This document shows, piece after piece, positions 35,708 through 43,717 of a stretch of DNA of 64,000 nucleotides (its first letter is position 1; each line of letters starts with the position of its first letter). The position numbers and the translations under genes were made by a program. The stretch comes from Burkholderiales bacterium PBB3 (GTDB lineage: Bacteria; Pseudomonadota; Gammaproteobacteria; Burkholderiales; Burkholderiaceae_C): assembly GCA_002256115.1 (NCBI GenBank), contig NKIK01000002.1, positions 62,001 through 126,000 of the forward strand, read 5' to 3'. Under the pieces are notes generated by a model that saw nothing but the letters and a program-made list of their open reading frames with translations, was not told the origin of the DNA and searched no databases.

Positions 35708-38700
35708 CTACGGGCGGCAACCCGCCTGGCGCGACCACCCGGCCGCCAGCCCCAAGTCCACCACCGGCGCGGGGGCCGCCAAGAAGTACAGGTGCGCATC
35801 CCCGGCTGAATAGGCCACAAACATGTTTTGCGCCGTGTAGTTGCGGTAGCGGTAGGGGCTCAGGGTTTGGGTGGCGGGCCGCCTTGGCAGCAGGTTGGCC
35901 GGGAACTGGTCTTCCGCCCAATCAAACAGACAGTTGAACTCCACCTCATTCAGGCTATTGGGTGCGACCAAAGACGCCAGCGTGCAACTGGGAGCTACCG
36001 ATGACGCCCCCGTGGTCCCTGGAATAGTGGCCACGGTGCGAATACGGCCCGCTTCCAGCATTTCCTGGGCGGTAGTGCCATAGCCCACGCAAAACGCCGC
36101 ACCCTTCAAGGCGGTGGTGTCTACCTTGCTCAGGATCGTCTGGCTAGAGAGTTGCCCACCCAAAATACCGCTGACGTAGGGGATCAGCAAATTATTGGTG
36201 ACCGCCTGCCAACCCGTGCCGGTGAGCTGCACGATCACCGTGCTGGGCTCTGTGGTTCTGGCTTGCAAGCCCGACGCAGGGGCGCGAATGCCAAAGCTGC
36301 CCACGGGCACACTGGCGGTCACAAATACGGCACCGGCTTTGCCCAAGTCATTTGGGTTGAAGGTGGTGGTGGTAGACACCGTGGCCGTGCTGGTACCGAT
36401 ACCCCCTGCCGCCACCACAAAGAAAGGCGGCACTTCACTGGACACGGGGCGGTTGGGCACCTCGGGCCGCAGGTCTAGCAGGCCGTTGGCGGTGTCATTG
36501 ATCACCAAGGACGGGCTCAACCGGTTCACCAGCGTGCCGTCGCCCAAGCTACCCGTGTTGTTCTGGCCCCAGGCCCACACGGTGCCGTCGGCCTTGCTAG
36601 CCACCGAGGCGTAGCCCCCCGCAGCTATGGCGGTATAGCCCATGCCCACCTGCTGGGGTGCAGAAATAGCCCCCGTAGCCTGCCCATTGCCCAGATAGCC
36701 CCAATAGTTGGTGCCCCAGGCCCACAGGCTGCCATCCGCCTTCAGGGCCAGCGAATGCTGGTAGCCCGCAGAGATCGCAGTAAAACCGGAGCCCACCCGC
36801 AAAGGCTTGCGCGAACACGCTAAGGTACTCACGCTTGCTTGCGACGTATAGTTACCGCCCTCTTGGCAAGCGTCCGCGCTGGCGACGCCCAGCTGGCCCG
36901 CCGAGTTATCACCCCAGGCCCACAAAGTGCCGTCGGCCTTCAGGGCCAGCACATGGTAGGGCCCGGCGGCGATGGCGGTAAACCCGGTGCCTACCTGCTG
37001 CGGTGTGCTCGCGCAGGGCACTGCGTTGGGCGCACTGGCACAGGTCTCCGATGTGGTGATTCCCAATGCCCCCGTGGTGTTGCTGCCAAAGGCCCAAACA
37101 CTGCCGTCCGTCTTCAAGGCCACCGTGAAATACAAGCCTGCCGCCACGGCCTGGTAACCGGAGCCCACCTCCTTGGCTGAATAGGTAAATGGGGTAGACG
37201 CACCCAGCCCCAGTTGGCCAAAACTGTTTTGCCCCCACGCCGCCAATACCCCATTGCGGTTGATTGACACGGCATGCTGCCCGCCCCCGGACACGGCGGT
37301 GTAGCCCAAATCACTGCGCACTTGCACGGGTGTGGCGGAGCTCACCCGCGTGCCATCGCCATACTGCCCCAGGGTGTTTTTGCCCCAGGCCCACAGGCTG
37401 CCGTCTGCCTTGGTGGCCCAGGTGGTCGTACCGTCCGGAGAATTGGCCACCGTGGCATAGCCGCCGCCCACCAGCACCGGGCTGGTGCGGGTGACCAGCT
37501 CCCCCTGACCCAATTGACCGTTGCGGTTGTCGCCCGCTACCCACAGGCTGCCATCGGTTTTGACGTAGCTGGCATTGAGCGCACCCGCCGCCACTTGCAA
37601 CACACCCGTCTGCACCTGCTTCAGCGCGCTAGAGGCCAGCGTACTGCCATCGCCAAACGAGCCGAATTCGTTAGAACCCCAGGCCCACAAGGTCTGGTCG
37701 GTCTTCACGGCAAAACCGCTGCTGCCCCCAAGAGCCAGGCTGCTAAAGCCCTCGCCACGCTTCACCGGGCGTGTGGCCAGCCGGCCGGTAGCGGGGTCGG
37801 TGCTGCCCTCCCCCCAAGACCACAGGCTGCCATCGGTCTTGAGGGCCGCAGCAGCGCGGCTACCCGCAGCCACGCTGGCATAGCCGCTGCCCACCAGCGT
37901 GGGCACGGCGCGGTTGGCGGTGCTGCCATCGCCCAACTGGCCGCCGCTGTTGTTACCCCACGCCCATAGGGTGGTGTCGGTTTTGATACCGAATGAAAAG
38001 TCCGCTCCGGCGGCAATAGCCTTGAAGCCCGTGCCCACCACCTTGCGCGACAAAGCGCAGGTGTAGCTGGAAATGCCAGGGTTGCACACATCGCTGCTGG
38101 CCACGCCCAGCTCGCCCGAGATGTTGGGGCCCCAGGCCTCCAGCGTGCCATCCCGTTTGAGGACCAGCACGTGGTAACCACCAGTCGCCACTTCGGCATA
38201 GCCTGTGTCCACCTGGGTCGGGGTTCTCGCTGTCTTGAGCGGGCTGCCATCGCCAAAAATGCCTTGGCCCCACATCCACAGGCTGCCGTCGGTTTTAAGC
38301 GCATAGGTGGCACCGTAGCCCGCTACCACCCGCGCATAGCCATCACCCACTTTGCCAGGGGCCGACAGCTTGCTGTTCGAACCGTCGCCTAGCTGAGAAT
38401 AGGTGTTGTCACCCCAAGCCCAGAGGCTGCCATCCGCCTTCACGGCGACCAGATAGGACTCACCTACCGACACCGACTGGTAGCCAAGACCCACCTGCAG
38501 CGCCGTGGCAGAACGCAGAGTCCGCCCCTGGCCGAGCTGACTATTGGTGTCGGCACCCCAGCCCACCAATTGGCCCGTACTGCTCAGTGCCAAGGCCGTC
38601 ATGCCCTCGCCGGTGGGGTAAGCGGAAATGGTAACGGCGGGTACTGCGGCCCAAACGGGGTTGACACTCCCCACGCCCCACAGCAAAGCCCACGCCGCCA

Positions 38701-38737
38701 CGCTGAGATACCGATGCAAATAAGTTACAGGACGCAC
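35708..38737 (-). CDS. Large secreted RCC1-repeat protein
   Basis: About 1009 residues. A signal peptide is followed by some 15 RCC1-type blades with the phrase LKTDGSLWAWGxNxxGQLGDG repeated through residues 45-750, giving two or more seven-bladed propellers. Residues 770-900 are a beta-rich linker, and the last 80 residues (FNCLFDWAEDQFPANLLP to the final WSRQAGC) are a terminal module that, from memory, recurs on exported betaproteobacterial proteins. It is probably exported and displayed at the cell surface. A GTG at 38737 with AAGGGGGTG upstream is the best start; a TTG at 38752 is the alternative. Function unknown. Confidence 0.82.
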   Translation of the reverse strand: MRPVTYLHRYLSVAAWALLWGVGSVNPVWAAVPAVTISAYPTGEGMTALALSSTGQLVGWGADTNSQLGQGRTLRSATALQVGLGYQSVSVGESYLVAVKADGSLWAWGDNTYSQLGDGSNSKLSAPGKVGDGYARVVAGYGATYALKTDGSLWMWGQGIFGDGSPLKTARTPTQVDTGYAEVATGGYHVLVLKRDGTLEAWGPNISGELGVASSDVCNPGISSYTCALSRKVVGTGFKAIAAGADFSFGIKTDTTLWAWGNNSGGQLGDGSTANRAVPTLVGSGYASVAAGSRAAAALKTDGSLWSWGEGSTDPATGRLATRPVKRGEGFSSLALGGSSGFAVKTDQTLWAWGSNEFGSFGDGSTLASSALKQVQTGVLQVAAGALNASYVKTDGSLWVAGDNRNGQLGQGELVTRTSPVLVGGGYATVANSPDGTTTWATKADGSLWAWGKNTLGQYGDGTRVSSATPVQVRSDLGYTAVSGGGQHAVSINRNGVLAAWGQNSFGQLGLGASTPFTYSAKEVGSGYQAVAAGLYFTVALKTDGSVWAFGSNTTGALGITTSETCASAPNAVPCASTPQQVGTGFTAIAAGPYHVLALKADGTLWAWGDNSAGQLGVASADACQEGGNYTSQASVSTLACSRKPLRVGSGFTAISAGYQHSLALKADGSLWAWGTNYWGYLGNGQATGAISAPQQVGMGYTAIAAGGYASVASKADGTVWAWGQNNTGSLGDGTLVNRLSPSLVINDTANGLLDLRPEVPNRPVSSEVPPFFVVAAGGIGTSTATVSTTTTFNPNDLGKAGAVFVTASVPVGSFGIRAPASGLQARTTEPSTVIVQLTGTGWQAVTNNLLIPYVSGILGGQLSSQTILSKVDTTALKGAAFCVGYGTTAQEMLEAGRIRTVATIPGTTGASSVAPSCTLASLVAPNSLNEVEFNCLFDWAEDQFPANLLPRRPATQTLSPYRYRNYTAQNMFVAYSAGDAHLYFLAAPAPVVDLGLAAGWSRQAGCRP

Positions 38738-38830
38738 ACCACCCCCTTGCAAATAAGCTGCCGCCGATTGTGCACTGCGCCAGCCGTCTACAGGTCAGCG
38801 CGTGGAGGTAAGCCGTTAGACGATGGATGC

Positions 38831-38890
38831 ACAAATCGGCGTTTCAGCTCGTGGATAGTGCGGGAGCAGCTCCTTTTTTTATAGCGAACT
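38831..38890 (+). repeat. Dispersed repeat family 1, copy D
   Basis: ACAAATCGGCGTTTCAGCTC then GTGGATAGTGCGGGAGCAGC and TCCTTTTTTTATAGC. It lies at the 5' edge of the group II intron remnant, so it may mark the break point. Confidence 0.8.
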
Positions 38891-38924
38891 GCTGTGTCTG
38901 CGGTGGTATTTGGTTTGGCAGCGA

Positions 38925-39175
38925 GCAGGGGTTGACGGGAAAAAGTGAGGCGCTTTGCAGTAGCAACAGCTATTGGCAGATGTCCAGAACCCCGGTGATC
39001 CATCAAGCAATTTCCAACGCGTGGCTAAAGGAGCAAGGTTTGCTCAGTGTGAAAGACTTGTGGTGCAAGGCCCAGGGTTACACGGGAAAGAAGAGAGGGA
39101 AAACTTCGTCGCGCGTGCCGACTTGTTGAACCGCCCACTGCGGACCCGCACGGTGGGTGGTGTGGGGGGCGACGG
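38925..39175 (+). mobile_element. 3' remnant of a group II intron
   Basis: The open frame ending at 39129 carries YWQMSRTPVIHQAISNAW and then LKEQGLLSVKDLW, matching the C-terminal end of bacterial group II intron reverse transcriptase/maturases. Overlapping its stop, GAACCGCCCACTGCGGACCC and GCACGGTGGGTGGTGTG fold into a long stem-loop resembling the conserved 3' domain (domain V region) of such introns. All upstream parts of the intron and protein are missing, and the left end meets repeat family 1. The remnant is on the plus strand, opposite to the cassette genes next to it. Identification rests on motif memory, not on a search. Confidence 0.6.
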
Positions 39176-39180
39176 AACGA

Positions 39181-39384
39181 CTACTTGGCTCCACCCGCTT
39201 GAATGATGACGTTTTTGACGAGCGTCTTGAATCTTTCCCCGTTTGCTTGCACTACTGTGATCGTGATGTGGCCAGTCTTGCTGGTGTTGATATCTCGAAC
39301 GACACCAGACTTGCCCGCATGCGTTCCGCCGACTACCGAGCAGAGATCGCCGTCTCTTGGATTGGTCTGAGATTCAGTTGCCAT
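39181..39384 (-). CDS. Small KOW-motif protein (cassette-borne)
   Basis: 67 residues. The segment DGDLCSVVGGTHAGKSGVVRD has the KOW motif known from ribosomal protein L24 and NusG, followed by a short beta-strand pair (HITITVVQANGERFKTLVKNVII). It probably binds RNA; no specific role is known. GGAG lies 8 bases before the ATG at 39384, and another ATG is two codons earlier. A core-site sequence GTTAGGC (minus strand) lies at 39437-39443, so the gene looks like the third cassette of the cluster. Confidence 0.65.
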   Translation of the reverse strand: MATESQTNPRDGDLCSVVGGTHAGKSGVVRDINTSKTGHITITVVQANGERFKTLVKNVIIQAGGAK

Positions 39385-39436
39385 GCTCATTGCTCCGTTT
39401 GCTCATAGTGGTTTGACGACGGGGGTGTTCTGCGAT

Positions 39437-39443
39437 GCCTAAC
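39437..39443 (-). other. Integron-type core site
   Basis: GTTAGGC on the minus strand, fitting GTTRRRY, lies about 50 bases before the KOW gene. It is the third such site in the cluster. Confidence 0.55.
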
Positions 39444-39600
39444 GAGGCTGTAAAAAAACCAACGCGCATGTCGCAATAATGGATTTTGGAGGGTGCTTCA
39501 CCCGTTCCCAAGGTTGGGATCGTGGCGCATACGCCGTTTTGATGCGTTGACTTTTGGATGGGTGCATTTGGAAGCTCTGCAAAAGTTTTTTTACAGCCTC
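39444..39600. repeat. 157-bp segment with 16-bp perfect inverted ends
   Basis: GAGGCTGTAAAAAAAC at 39444-39459 is the exact complement of GTTTTTTTACAGCCTC at 39585-39600. The segment adjoins a core site on one side and the attC-like site at 39597 on the other. It may be an unusually long attC or a MITE-like insertion. No gene is seen inside. Confidence 0.6.
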
Positions 39601-39683
39601 AACGCCAAGCTAAAAGGCGGGCAACATGAGCCGCAAAGCGGCAATCTCTCTGTTGCGCGTCCTGGTTCAGCGCCGGGTTAGGG
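39597..39683 (-). other. attC-like recombination site 2
   Basis: On the minus strand the 87-bp region begins CCCTAAC and ends GTTGAGG, in the place of attC R-double-prime and R-prime sites. Inner arms (CGGCGCT, AGCTTGG) are imperfectly complementary, and a GCCGC-TTT-GCGGC hairpin lies near the centre. It starts 13 bases after the stop of the 39696-40145 gene, as expected for a cassette. Confidence 0.6.
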
Positions 39684-39695
39684 AGCGTACTGGAA

Positions 39696-40145
39696 TTAGG
39701 ATTCGTCATCCTGTAGCACCATGAAAACAACGGGTGGAATTTCTTTGTTGCACCCGAAATCACAAACAAAGGTAGCGTCCATTTTCTGGATCGGAGCAAT
39801 GTGTGATCTGTAGTAGTCCATCGCTCCCTTAACGTCTTTAGTTGGCTTGTAACTGCGGCGATAAATTACGGTTGGTGGCCCTGATATACCCAGAGAGCAG
39901 CTTAATTGACTAAGACTCTTGCTCGGCCAACAGTATTTGAATGGCCTCTTATCGGTATTGGTAATCTCAAATAGAGGTTTGTGTTCGCTACGTTTTTCAT
40001 CGGGAGAACGTGATGTGACAAACGTTTCATTGGTTGCCATTGACATCACATAGAACGTCCACGAATAGTAGAAAAAATCATCCTTGTCAGCTGCGTGCAG
40101 AAGCGTAGACGTGACAATGAGAGATAGCAAAACGAATGAGTGCAT
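39696..40145 (-). CDS. Secreted protein of unknown function (cassette-borne)
   Basis: 149 residues with a signal peptide (MHSFVLLSLIVTSTLLHA). The mature part has four cysteines (in YCWPS, LSCSL, FVCDFGCN) that could form two disulfides, and ends MVLQDDES. No family is recognised. Base composition is more AT-rich than the neighbouring core genes. The ATG lies 5 bases after the core site at 40151, and the stop is followed at once by an attC-like site, so gene and attC form a typical cassette. Confidence 0.65.
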   Translation of the reverse strand: MHSFVLLSLIVTSTLLHAADKDDFFYYSWTFYVMSMATNETFVTSRSPDEKRSEHKPLFEITNTDKRPFKYCWPSKSLSQLSCSLGISGPPTVIYRRSYKPTKDVKGAMDYYRSHIAPIQKMDATFVCDFGCNKEIPPVVFMVLQDDES

Positions 40146-40150
40146 AAGCT

Positions 40151-40237
40151 CCCTAACGTAGAGGTGACCGGCGCTGCGCGGCTTTATCGCGCAGCGTCCA
40201 GCGACCGAAGGGAGCGAGGTCGACCGCCATGTTAGGC
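40151..40237 (-). other. attC-like recombination site 1
   Basis: On the minus strand this 87-bp region starts GCCTAAC and ends GTTAGGG. Inner arms GGTCGACC and GGTCACC are complementary apart from one base, and GCTGCGCG/CGCGCAGC form the central hairpin. The two genes beside it are in the same orientation. This is the canonical plan of an integron attC site. Confidence 0.75.
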
Positions 40238-40247
40238 GTTCTCCGCT

Positions 40248-40760
40248 TTAGCATGGAGGCGACACAGTGCTGATAGTTCCGGCCATGACGCCCTCCACGA
40301 GCCCACTATCGCTGACCGTGTAGATAACACCAGAGCTGGGATCGCGTGGTGAGCGGTAGGTGTAGATCAGAAAGGCACTACCACATTGGTATGCCTTAAC
40401 TTCAATTTGTGATCCGTATGCGCGCCAAACGTCGTTGGCTGAACTCCCTATATGAAGGTTTCGATCTGTCTTGAAGCGAGGCGAGTCGTAGCCGACATAG
40501 ACACCATCAATGATGCCTGTAGCGGAAACCGTGAACGAAAGGCCAACGTACCGGCGGCTAGGGACGACAACGTATCTAGCGTCTTGGTGCGTTCCCTGTA
40601 CCTTAACAAGCGGGACTCCAAGTTGTTTGCTTGCTTCGCCTAGAGCCATGCCGACGCGAGCCGGGCCGAAGCCCTCTGGGGACAACCGGAACTCCTGTGC
40701 GTAGGACACACCGGGACTCAGAAGGAGTAGCAACATTGCGATTGGGGCAGACCAGGACAT
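40248..40760 (-). CDS. Secreted protein of unknown function (first cassette)
   Basis: 170 residues with a signal peptide (MSWSAPIAMLLLLLSPGVSYAQ). The mature part looks like a small beta-rich domain (VGMALGEASKQLGVPLVKV, LHIGSSANDVWRAYGSQIEV), a layout sometimes seen in periplasmic BamE/SmpA-like or lysozyme-inhibitor-like folds, but no family is certain. There are two cysteines (YQCGSA and the terminal SPPC). The ATG is preceded by GTTAGGCGTCGT with no Shine-Dalgarno, so translation may depend on the leader frame that ends seven bases upstream. Confidence 0.68.
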   Translation of the reverse strand: MSWSAPIAMLLLLLSPGVSYAQEFRLSPEGFGPARVGMALGEASKQLGVPLVKVQGTHQDARYVVVPSRRYVGLSFTVSATGIIDGVYVGYDSPRFKTDRNLHIGSSANDVWRAYGSQIEVKAYQCGSAFLIYTYRSPRDPSSGVIYTVSDSGLVEGVMAGTISTVSPPC

Positions 40761-40765
40761 ACGAC

Positions 40766-40772
40766 GCCTAAC
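40766..40772 (-). other. First core site of the cassette cluster (attI- or attC-type)
   Basis: GTTAGGC on the minus strand, five bases before the first cassette ATG, within TCTCGTTAGGCGTCG. It marks the insertion boundary of the array. No integrase gene lies upstream, where parC follows after the leader. Confidence 0.6.
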
Positions 40773-40830
40773 GAGATGTAGATTGGAAAAACGGTCGATA
40801 CATCTTGGCGATGCGGGATAATCTCGACAT
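40768..40830 (-). CDS. Leader ORF of the cassette cluster (20 codons)
   Basis: The frame encodes MSRLSRIAKMYRPFFQSTSR and its TAG lies within the core site GTTAGGC. AGGAGG sits five bases before the ATG, the best ribosome site in this region. The next start codon is seven bases past its stop. In class 1 integrons a short ORF in attI with a strong ribosome site is known to raise translation of the first cassette; this frame has the same position and form. The peptide is basic with no known fold. Confidence 0.55.
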   Translation of the reverse strand: MSRLSRIAKMYRPFFQSTSR

Positions 40831-40880
40831 AAAAACCTCCTGTGAATGGCTTACAGCTTAGGTTTTCTCGAATTTTTGGC

Positions 40881-40909
40881 CTTTTATACAGGTATAAAAA
40901 TTCCGACAA
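40881..40909 (-). promoter_or_regulatory. Candidate cassette-array promoter with palindromic operator
   Basis: On the minus strand TTGTCG is followed after 17 bases by TAAAAG (or after 15 by TATAAA). An 18-bp palindrome, TTTTATAC-AG-GTATAAAA at 40882-40899, overlaps the spacer and -10 region and could bind a dimeric repressor. It is not a canonical LexA box. Confidence 0.5.
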
Positions 40910-41055
40910 ACCCCGCGCTTTGATTGTGCCCAATTCTGGGCGACAAGCTTGCTTTCAACCAAATTGCACCACGGTCTTTCACGACCAGCTCCGCCCGCAA
41001 TGCTGACCTTCAGCAAAACAGAAGAGTAGAGTGCAACAAGTATCAGATTCTAAGA

Positions 41056-41118
41056 GCAAAATCAGCCGTTCAGCTCATGGATAGTGCGTTAACAGCTCCT
41101 AAAAGAATAGCAAGCAGC
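41056..41118 (+). repeat. Dispersed repeat family 1, copy E
   Basis: CAAAATCAGCCGTTCAGCTC, ATGGATAGTGCGTTAACAGC and TCCTAAAAGAATAGC. Diverged core; it lies 12 bases beyond the parC stop. Confidence 0.75.
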
Positions 41119-41130
41119 ATTCCACCGCGT

Positions 41131-43512
41131 TTACTCCACCCGCGTGATCTTGTTCGGCTTGAAGCCCAGGTCCGCCGCCTTGCCCTTGCGTCCGCGTGCG
41201 GCGCGGGCGTTGTTCAGGCTACGAATCTCGAGTGTCTCGTCTCGTTCTTTGCCACCGCGGCCAATGCCGTCGATGCGGATGCTGCGCGTGTAGGCCGCTG
41301 CGCCCGCCAGTGTGTCCTTGGCTTCCAGGTCAATCAACATCAAGCCCCGCCCCCCATTGGCCATGGTTTTGAGTTCGCTGATCTCAAACGTCAGGATGCG
41401 GCCGCCGGTAGAGGCGCACGCTACATGGGTGGCCGCAGCCACTGGCAAGGCGGGTGTGCCCGCCACGGTCACCTTGCCCTGAGCGCCCGCCACTACGGAG
41501 GGGGCGCATACGGTCTCGCCCTCATTGCAGGTCAGGAAGGCCTTGCCTGCTTTCTGGCGCGATGTCATGTTCTCCACACTGGCCACAAAGCCGTAGCCAC
41601 CCGAACCACTGAGCAAAAGCGTGGCGCTGGCTGGGCCGGCAAAGTAATACAGCAGCTGGGTTCCAGTTTCCAGTTCGATCAGCGTAGTGACGGGCTGCCC
41701 GTCGCCCCGACCGCCTGGCAACAAAGACACGGCCACCGAGTAAATGCGCCCGTTGGAGCCAAACGCGAGCAGCGTGTCGATACTGCGGCACTCGAAGGTG
41801 CCATACAAGCCGTCACCGGCCTTGAACGCAAAACTCGACGCCTCGTGGCCGTGGCCGGTACGCGCGCGCACCCAGCCTTTTTCGCTGACGACCACGGTCA
41901 CCGGCTCGTCCACCACCTTGACTTCCAGCACGGCTTTTTTCTCGGCCTGGATCAGCGTGCGGCGCGGGTCGGCAAAGGTCTTGGCGTCCGCCTCAATCTC
42001 CTTGATCATCAAGCGGCGCAAGGTGGCGGGGCTAGCCAGGATTTCTTCCAGCTTGCCCTGCTCGCCGCGCAACTCAGCCAGCTCTTGCTCAATCTTGATA
42101 GCTTCCAGCCGCGCCAGTTGGCGCAGGCGGATTTCTAGAATATCTTCGGCCTGCCGGTCGCTCAAATTGAAGCGCGCAATCAGCGCCGCCTTGGGCTCAT
42201 CCGACTGGCGGATGATGGCAATGACTTCATCAATATTCAGCAGAACCGTCTGGCGCCCTTCCAGAATATGGATGCGGTCCAGCACCTTGGACAGGCGGTG
42301 CTGCGATCGCCGCTCGATCGTGATTTGACGGAATTCAATCCACTCCTGCAGCATCTGGCGCAAAGACTTTTGCGTGGGGCGTCCGTCCAGGCCGATCATG
42401 GTCAGGTTGATGGGCGACGAGGTTTCCAGGCTGGTGTGGGCCAACAGCGCCGTGATCAACTCCTGCTGCTGGATGCGGCTGGTCTTGGGCTCAAACACCA
42501 GGCGCACGGCGGCGTCCTTGTTCGACTCGTCGCGCACCACGTCCAGCACATTGAGCACACTGGCCTTGAGCTGCATCTGGTCTTGGCTGAGCGATTTTTT
42601 GCCCGCCTTGACCTTGGGGTTGGTCAGCTCTTCAATCTCTTCGAGCACGCGCTGGCTGCTCACTCCGGGTGGCAATTCGGTTACCACCAGTTGCCACTGG
42701 CCGCGCGCCAGATCTTCAATCTTCCAGCGGGCACGCACTTTCAGTGAGCCACGGCCGGTGCGGTAGGCATCGGCAATGTCGCTGGCGCTGCTAATGATCT
42801 GGCCGCCACCGGGGTAATCGGGGCCGGGGATGATCGCAGCCAGCGCATCGTCCGTCAGCGCCGGGGTTTTGATCAGCGCGACGCAGGCGTCGGCCACCTC
42901 GCGCAGGTTGTGGCTGGGGATCTCGGTGGCCAGGCCCACGGCAATGCCACTGGCACCATTGAGCAAGCTGAACGGCAAGCGCGCGGGCAGTTGGCGTGGC
43001 TCTTCTGTCGATCCATCGTAGTTGGGCTGGAAGTCCACCGTGCCCATGTCGATTTCATCGAGCAGCAGACTAGTGATCTTGGCCAAGCGCGCTTCGGTGT
43101 AGCGCATGGCGGCGGCACCATCGCCGTCGCGCGATCCAAAATTACCTTGGCCATCAATCAGCGGATAGCGCTGCGAAAAATCCTGCGCCATGCGCACCAG
43201 CGCGTCATACGCGGCTTGGTCGCCGTGGGGGTGGAAACGGCCCAGCACATCCCCCACTACACGCGCACTCTTGACAGGCCGTGCGCCGGTATTGCCATTG
43301 GGCCCGCCAAAGCCCAAGCCCATGCGCGACATGGAATACAAAATGCGCCGCTGCACGGGCTTTTGGCCGTCGCAGGCGTCAGGCAGCGCGCGGCCTTTCA
43401 CGACGCTAAGGGCGTACTCCAGGTAGGCGCGCTGGGCGTAGGTAGCTAAGTTGAGCTGGTCGTCCCCATCGTCTGCGGGTGGGTTCAGGTCAAGTGTGGG
43501 TTGGTCGGTCAT
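41131..43512 (-). CDS. parC: DNA topoisomerase IV subunit A
   Basis: 793 residues. The breakage-reunion domain has the active-site tyrosine in [11 protein letters not shown] near residue 134 and [16 protein letters not shown], and the C-terminal pinwheel is shorter than that of GyrA and lacks the GyrA box. ParC with ParE unlinks daughter chromosomes. As in GyrA of this genome, glutamine stands where E. coli has the quinolone-contacting serine (Ser80). parE lies 270 bases upstream on the same strand, with a long inverted repeat between. Confidence 0.96.
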   Translation of the reverse strand: MTDQPTLDLNPPADDGDDQLNLATYAQRAYLEYALSVVKGRALPDACDGQKPVQRRILYSMSRMGLGFGGPNGNTGARPVKSARVVGDVLGRFHPHGDQAAYDALVRMAQDFSQRYPLIDGQGNFGSRDGDGAAAMRYTEARLAKITSLLLDEIDMGTVDFQPNYDGSTEEPRQLPARLPFSLLNGASGIAVGLATEIPSHNLREVADACVALIKTPALTDDALAAIIPGPDYPGGGQIISSASDIADAYRTGRGSLKVRARWKIEDLARGQWQLVVTELPPGVSSQRVLEEIEELTNPKVKAGKKSLSQDQMQLKASVLNVLDVVRDESNKDAAVRLVFEPKTSRIQQQELITALLAHTSLETSSPINLTMIGLDGRPTQKSLRQMLQEWIEFRQITIERRSQHRLSKVLDRIHILEGRQTVLLNIDEVIAIIRQSDEPKAALIARFNLSDRQAEDILEIRLRQLARLEAIKIEQELAELRGEQGKLEEILASPATLRRLMIKEIEADAKTFADPRRTLIQAEKKAVLEVKVVDEPVTVVVSEKGWVRARTGHGHEASSFAFKAGDGLYGTFECRSIDTLLAFGSNGRIYSVAVSLLPGGRGDGQPVTTLIELETGTQLLYYFAGPASATLLLSGSGGYGFVASVENMTSRQKAGKAFLTCNEGETVCAPSVVAGAQGKVTVAGTPALPVAAATHVACASTGGRILTFEISELKTMANGGRGLMLIDLEAKDTLAGAAAYTRSIRIDGIGRGGKERDETLEIRSLNNARAARGRKGKAADLGFKPNKITRVE

Positions 43513-43601
43513 GGTTACTTACTTCGAATTCAAATTCTTGGAACTGCACGGGGTGGAGTTCGGGTTGTCTGCTGGTATTGAAGCCCCGCAACACACCGGC
43601 T

Positions 43602-43679
43602 GACGGTGGAGGCCGTGTGGGCGGACGCCGATTTCTGGTACTCCAGCATGAGGTGGCCGCCCACACGGTCTTCACCGTC
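43602..43679. repeat. Long imperfect inverted repeat between parE and parC
   Basis: GACGGTGGAGGCCGTGTGGG at 43602 and CCCACACGGTCTTCACCGTC ending at 43679 pair over about 23 bases with few mismatches around a 30-base loop. It lies in the parE-parC gap and could form a strong hairpin in the joint transcript. Confidence 0.7.
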
Positions 43680-43717
43680 CGCGCGCCCACTATGCCGCCC
43701 AAGCTGCAATTTCATAC

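Noticed and set aside
39119-39180. Rho-independent terminator for the KOW gene
   Set aside because: The hairpin has no T-run on either strand and matches the group II intron 3' domain better.
40882-40899. LexA box at the cassette leader
   Set aside because: The palindrome TTTTATACAGGTATAAAA does not fit CTGT-N8-ACAG, so SOS control is not supported.
40718-40933. 71-residue minus-strand frame over the cassette leader
   Set aside because: It lacks a ribosome site and conserved look, and it conflicts with the 20-codon leader frame that has AGGAGG and ends in the core site.
40924-42138. 404-residue plus-strand frame opposite parC
   Set aside because: Antisense of parC; the protein is low-complexity and matches nothing.
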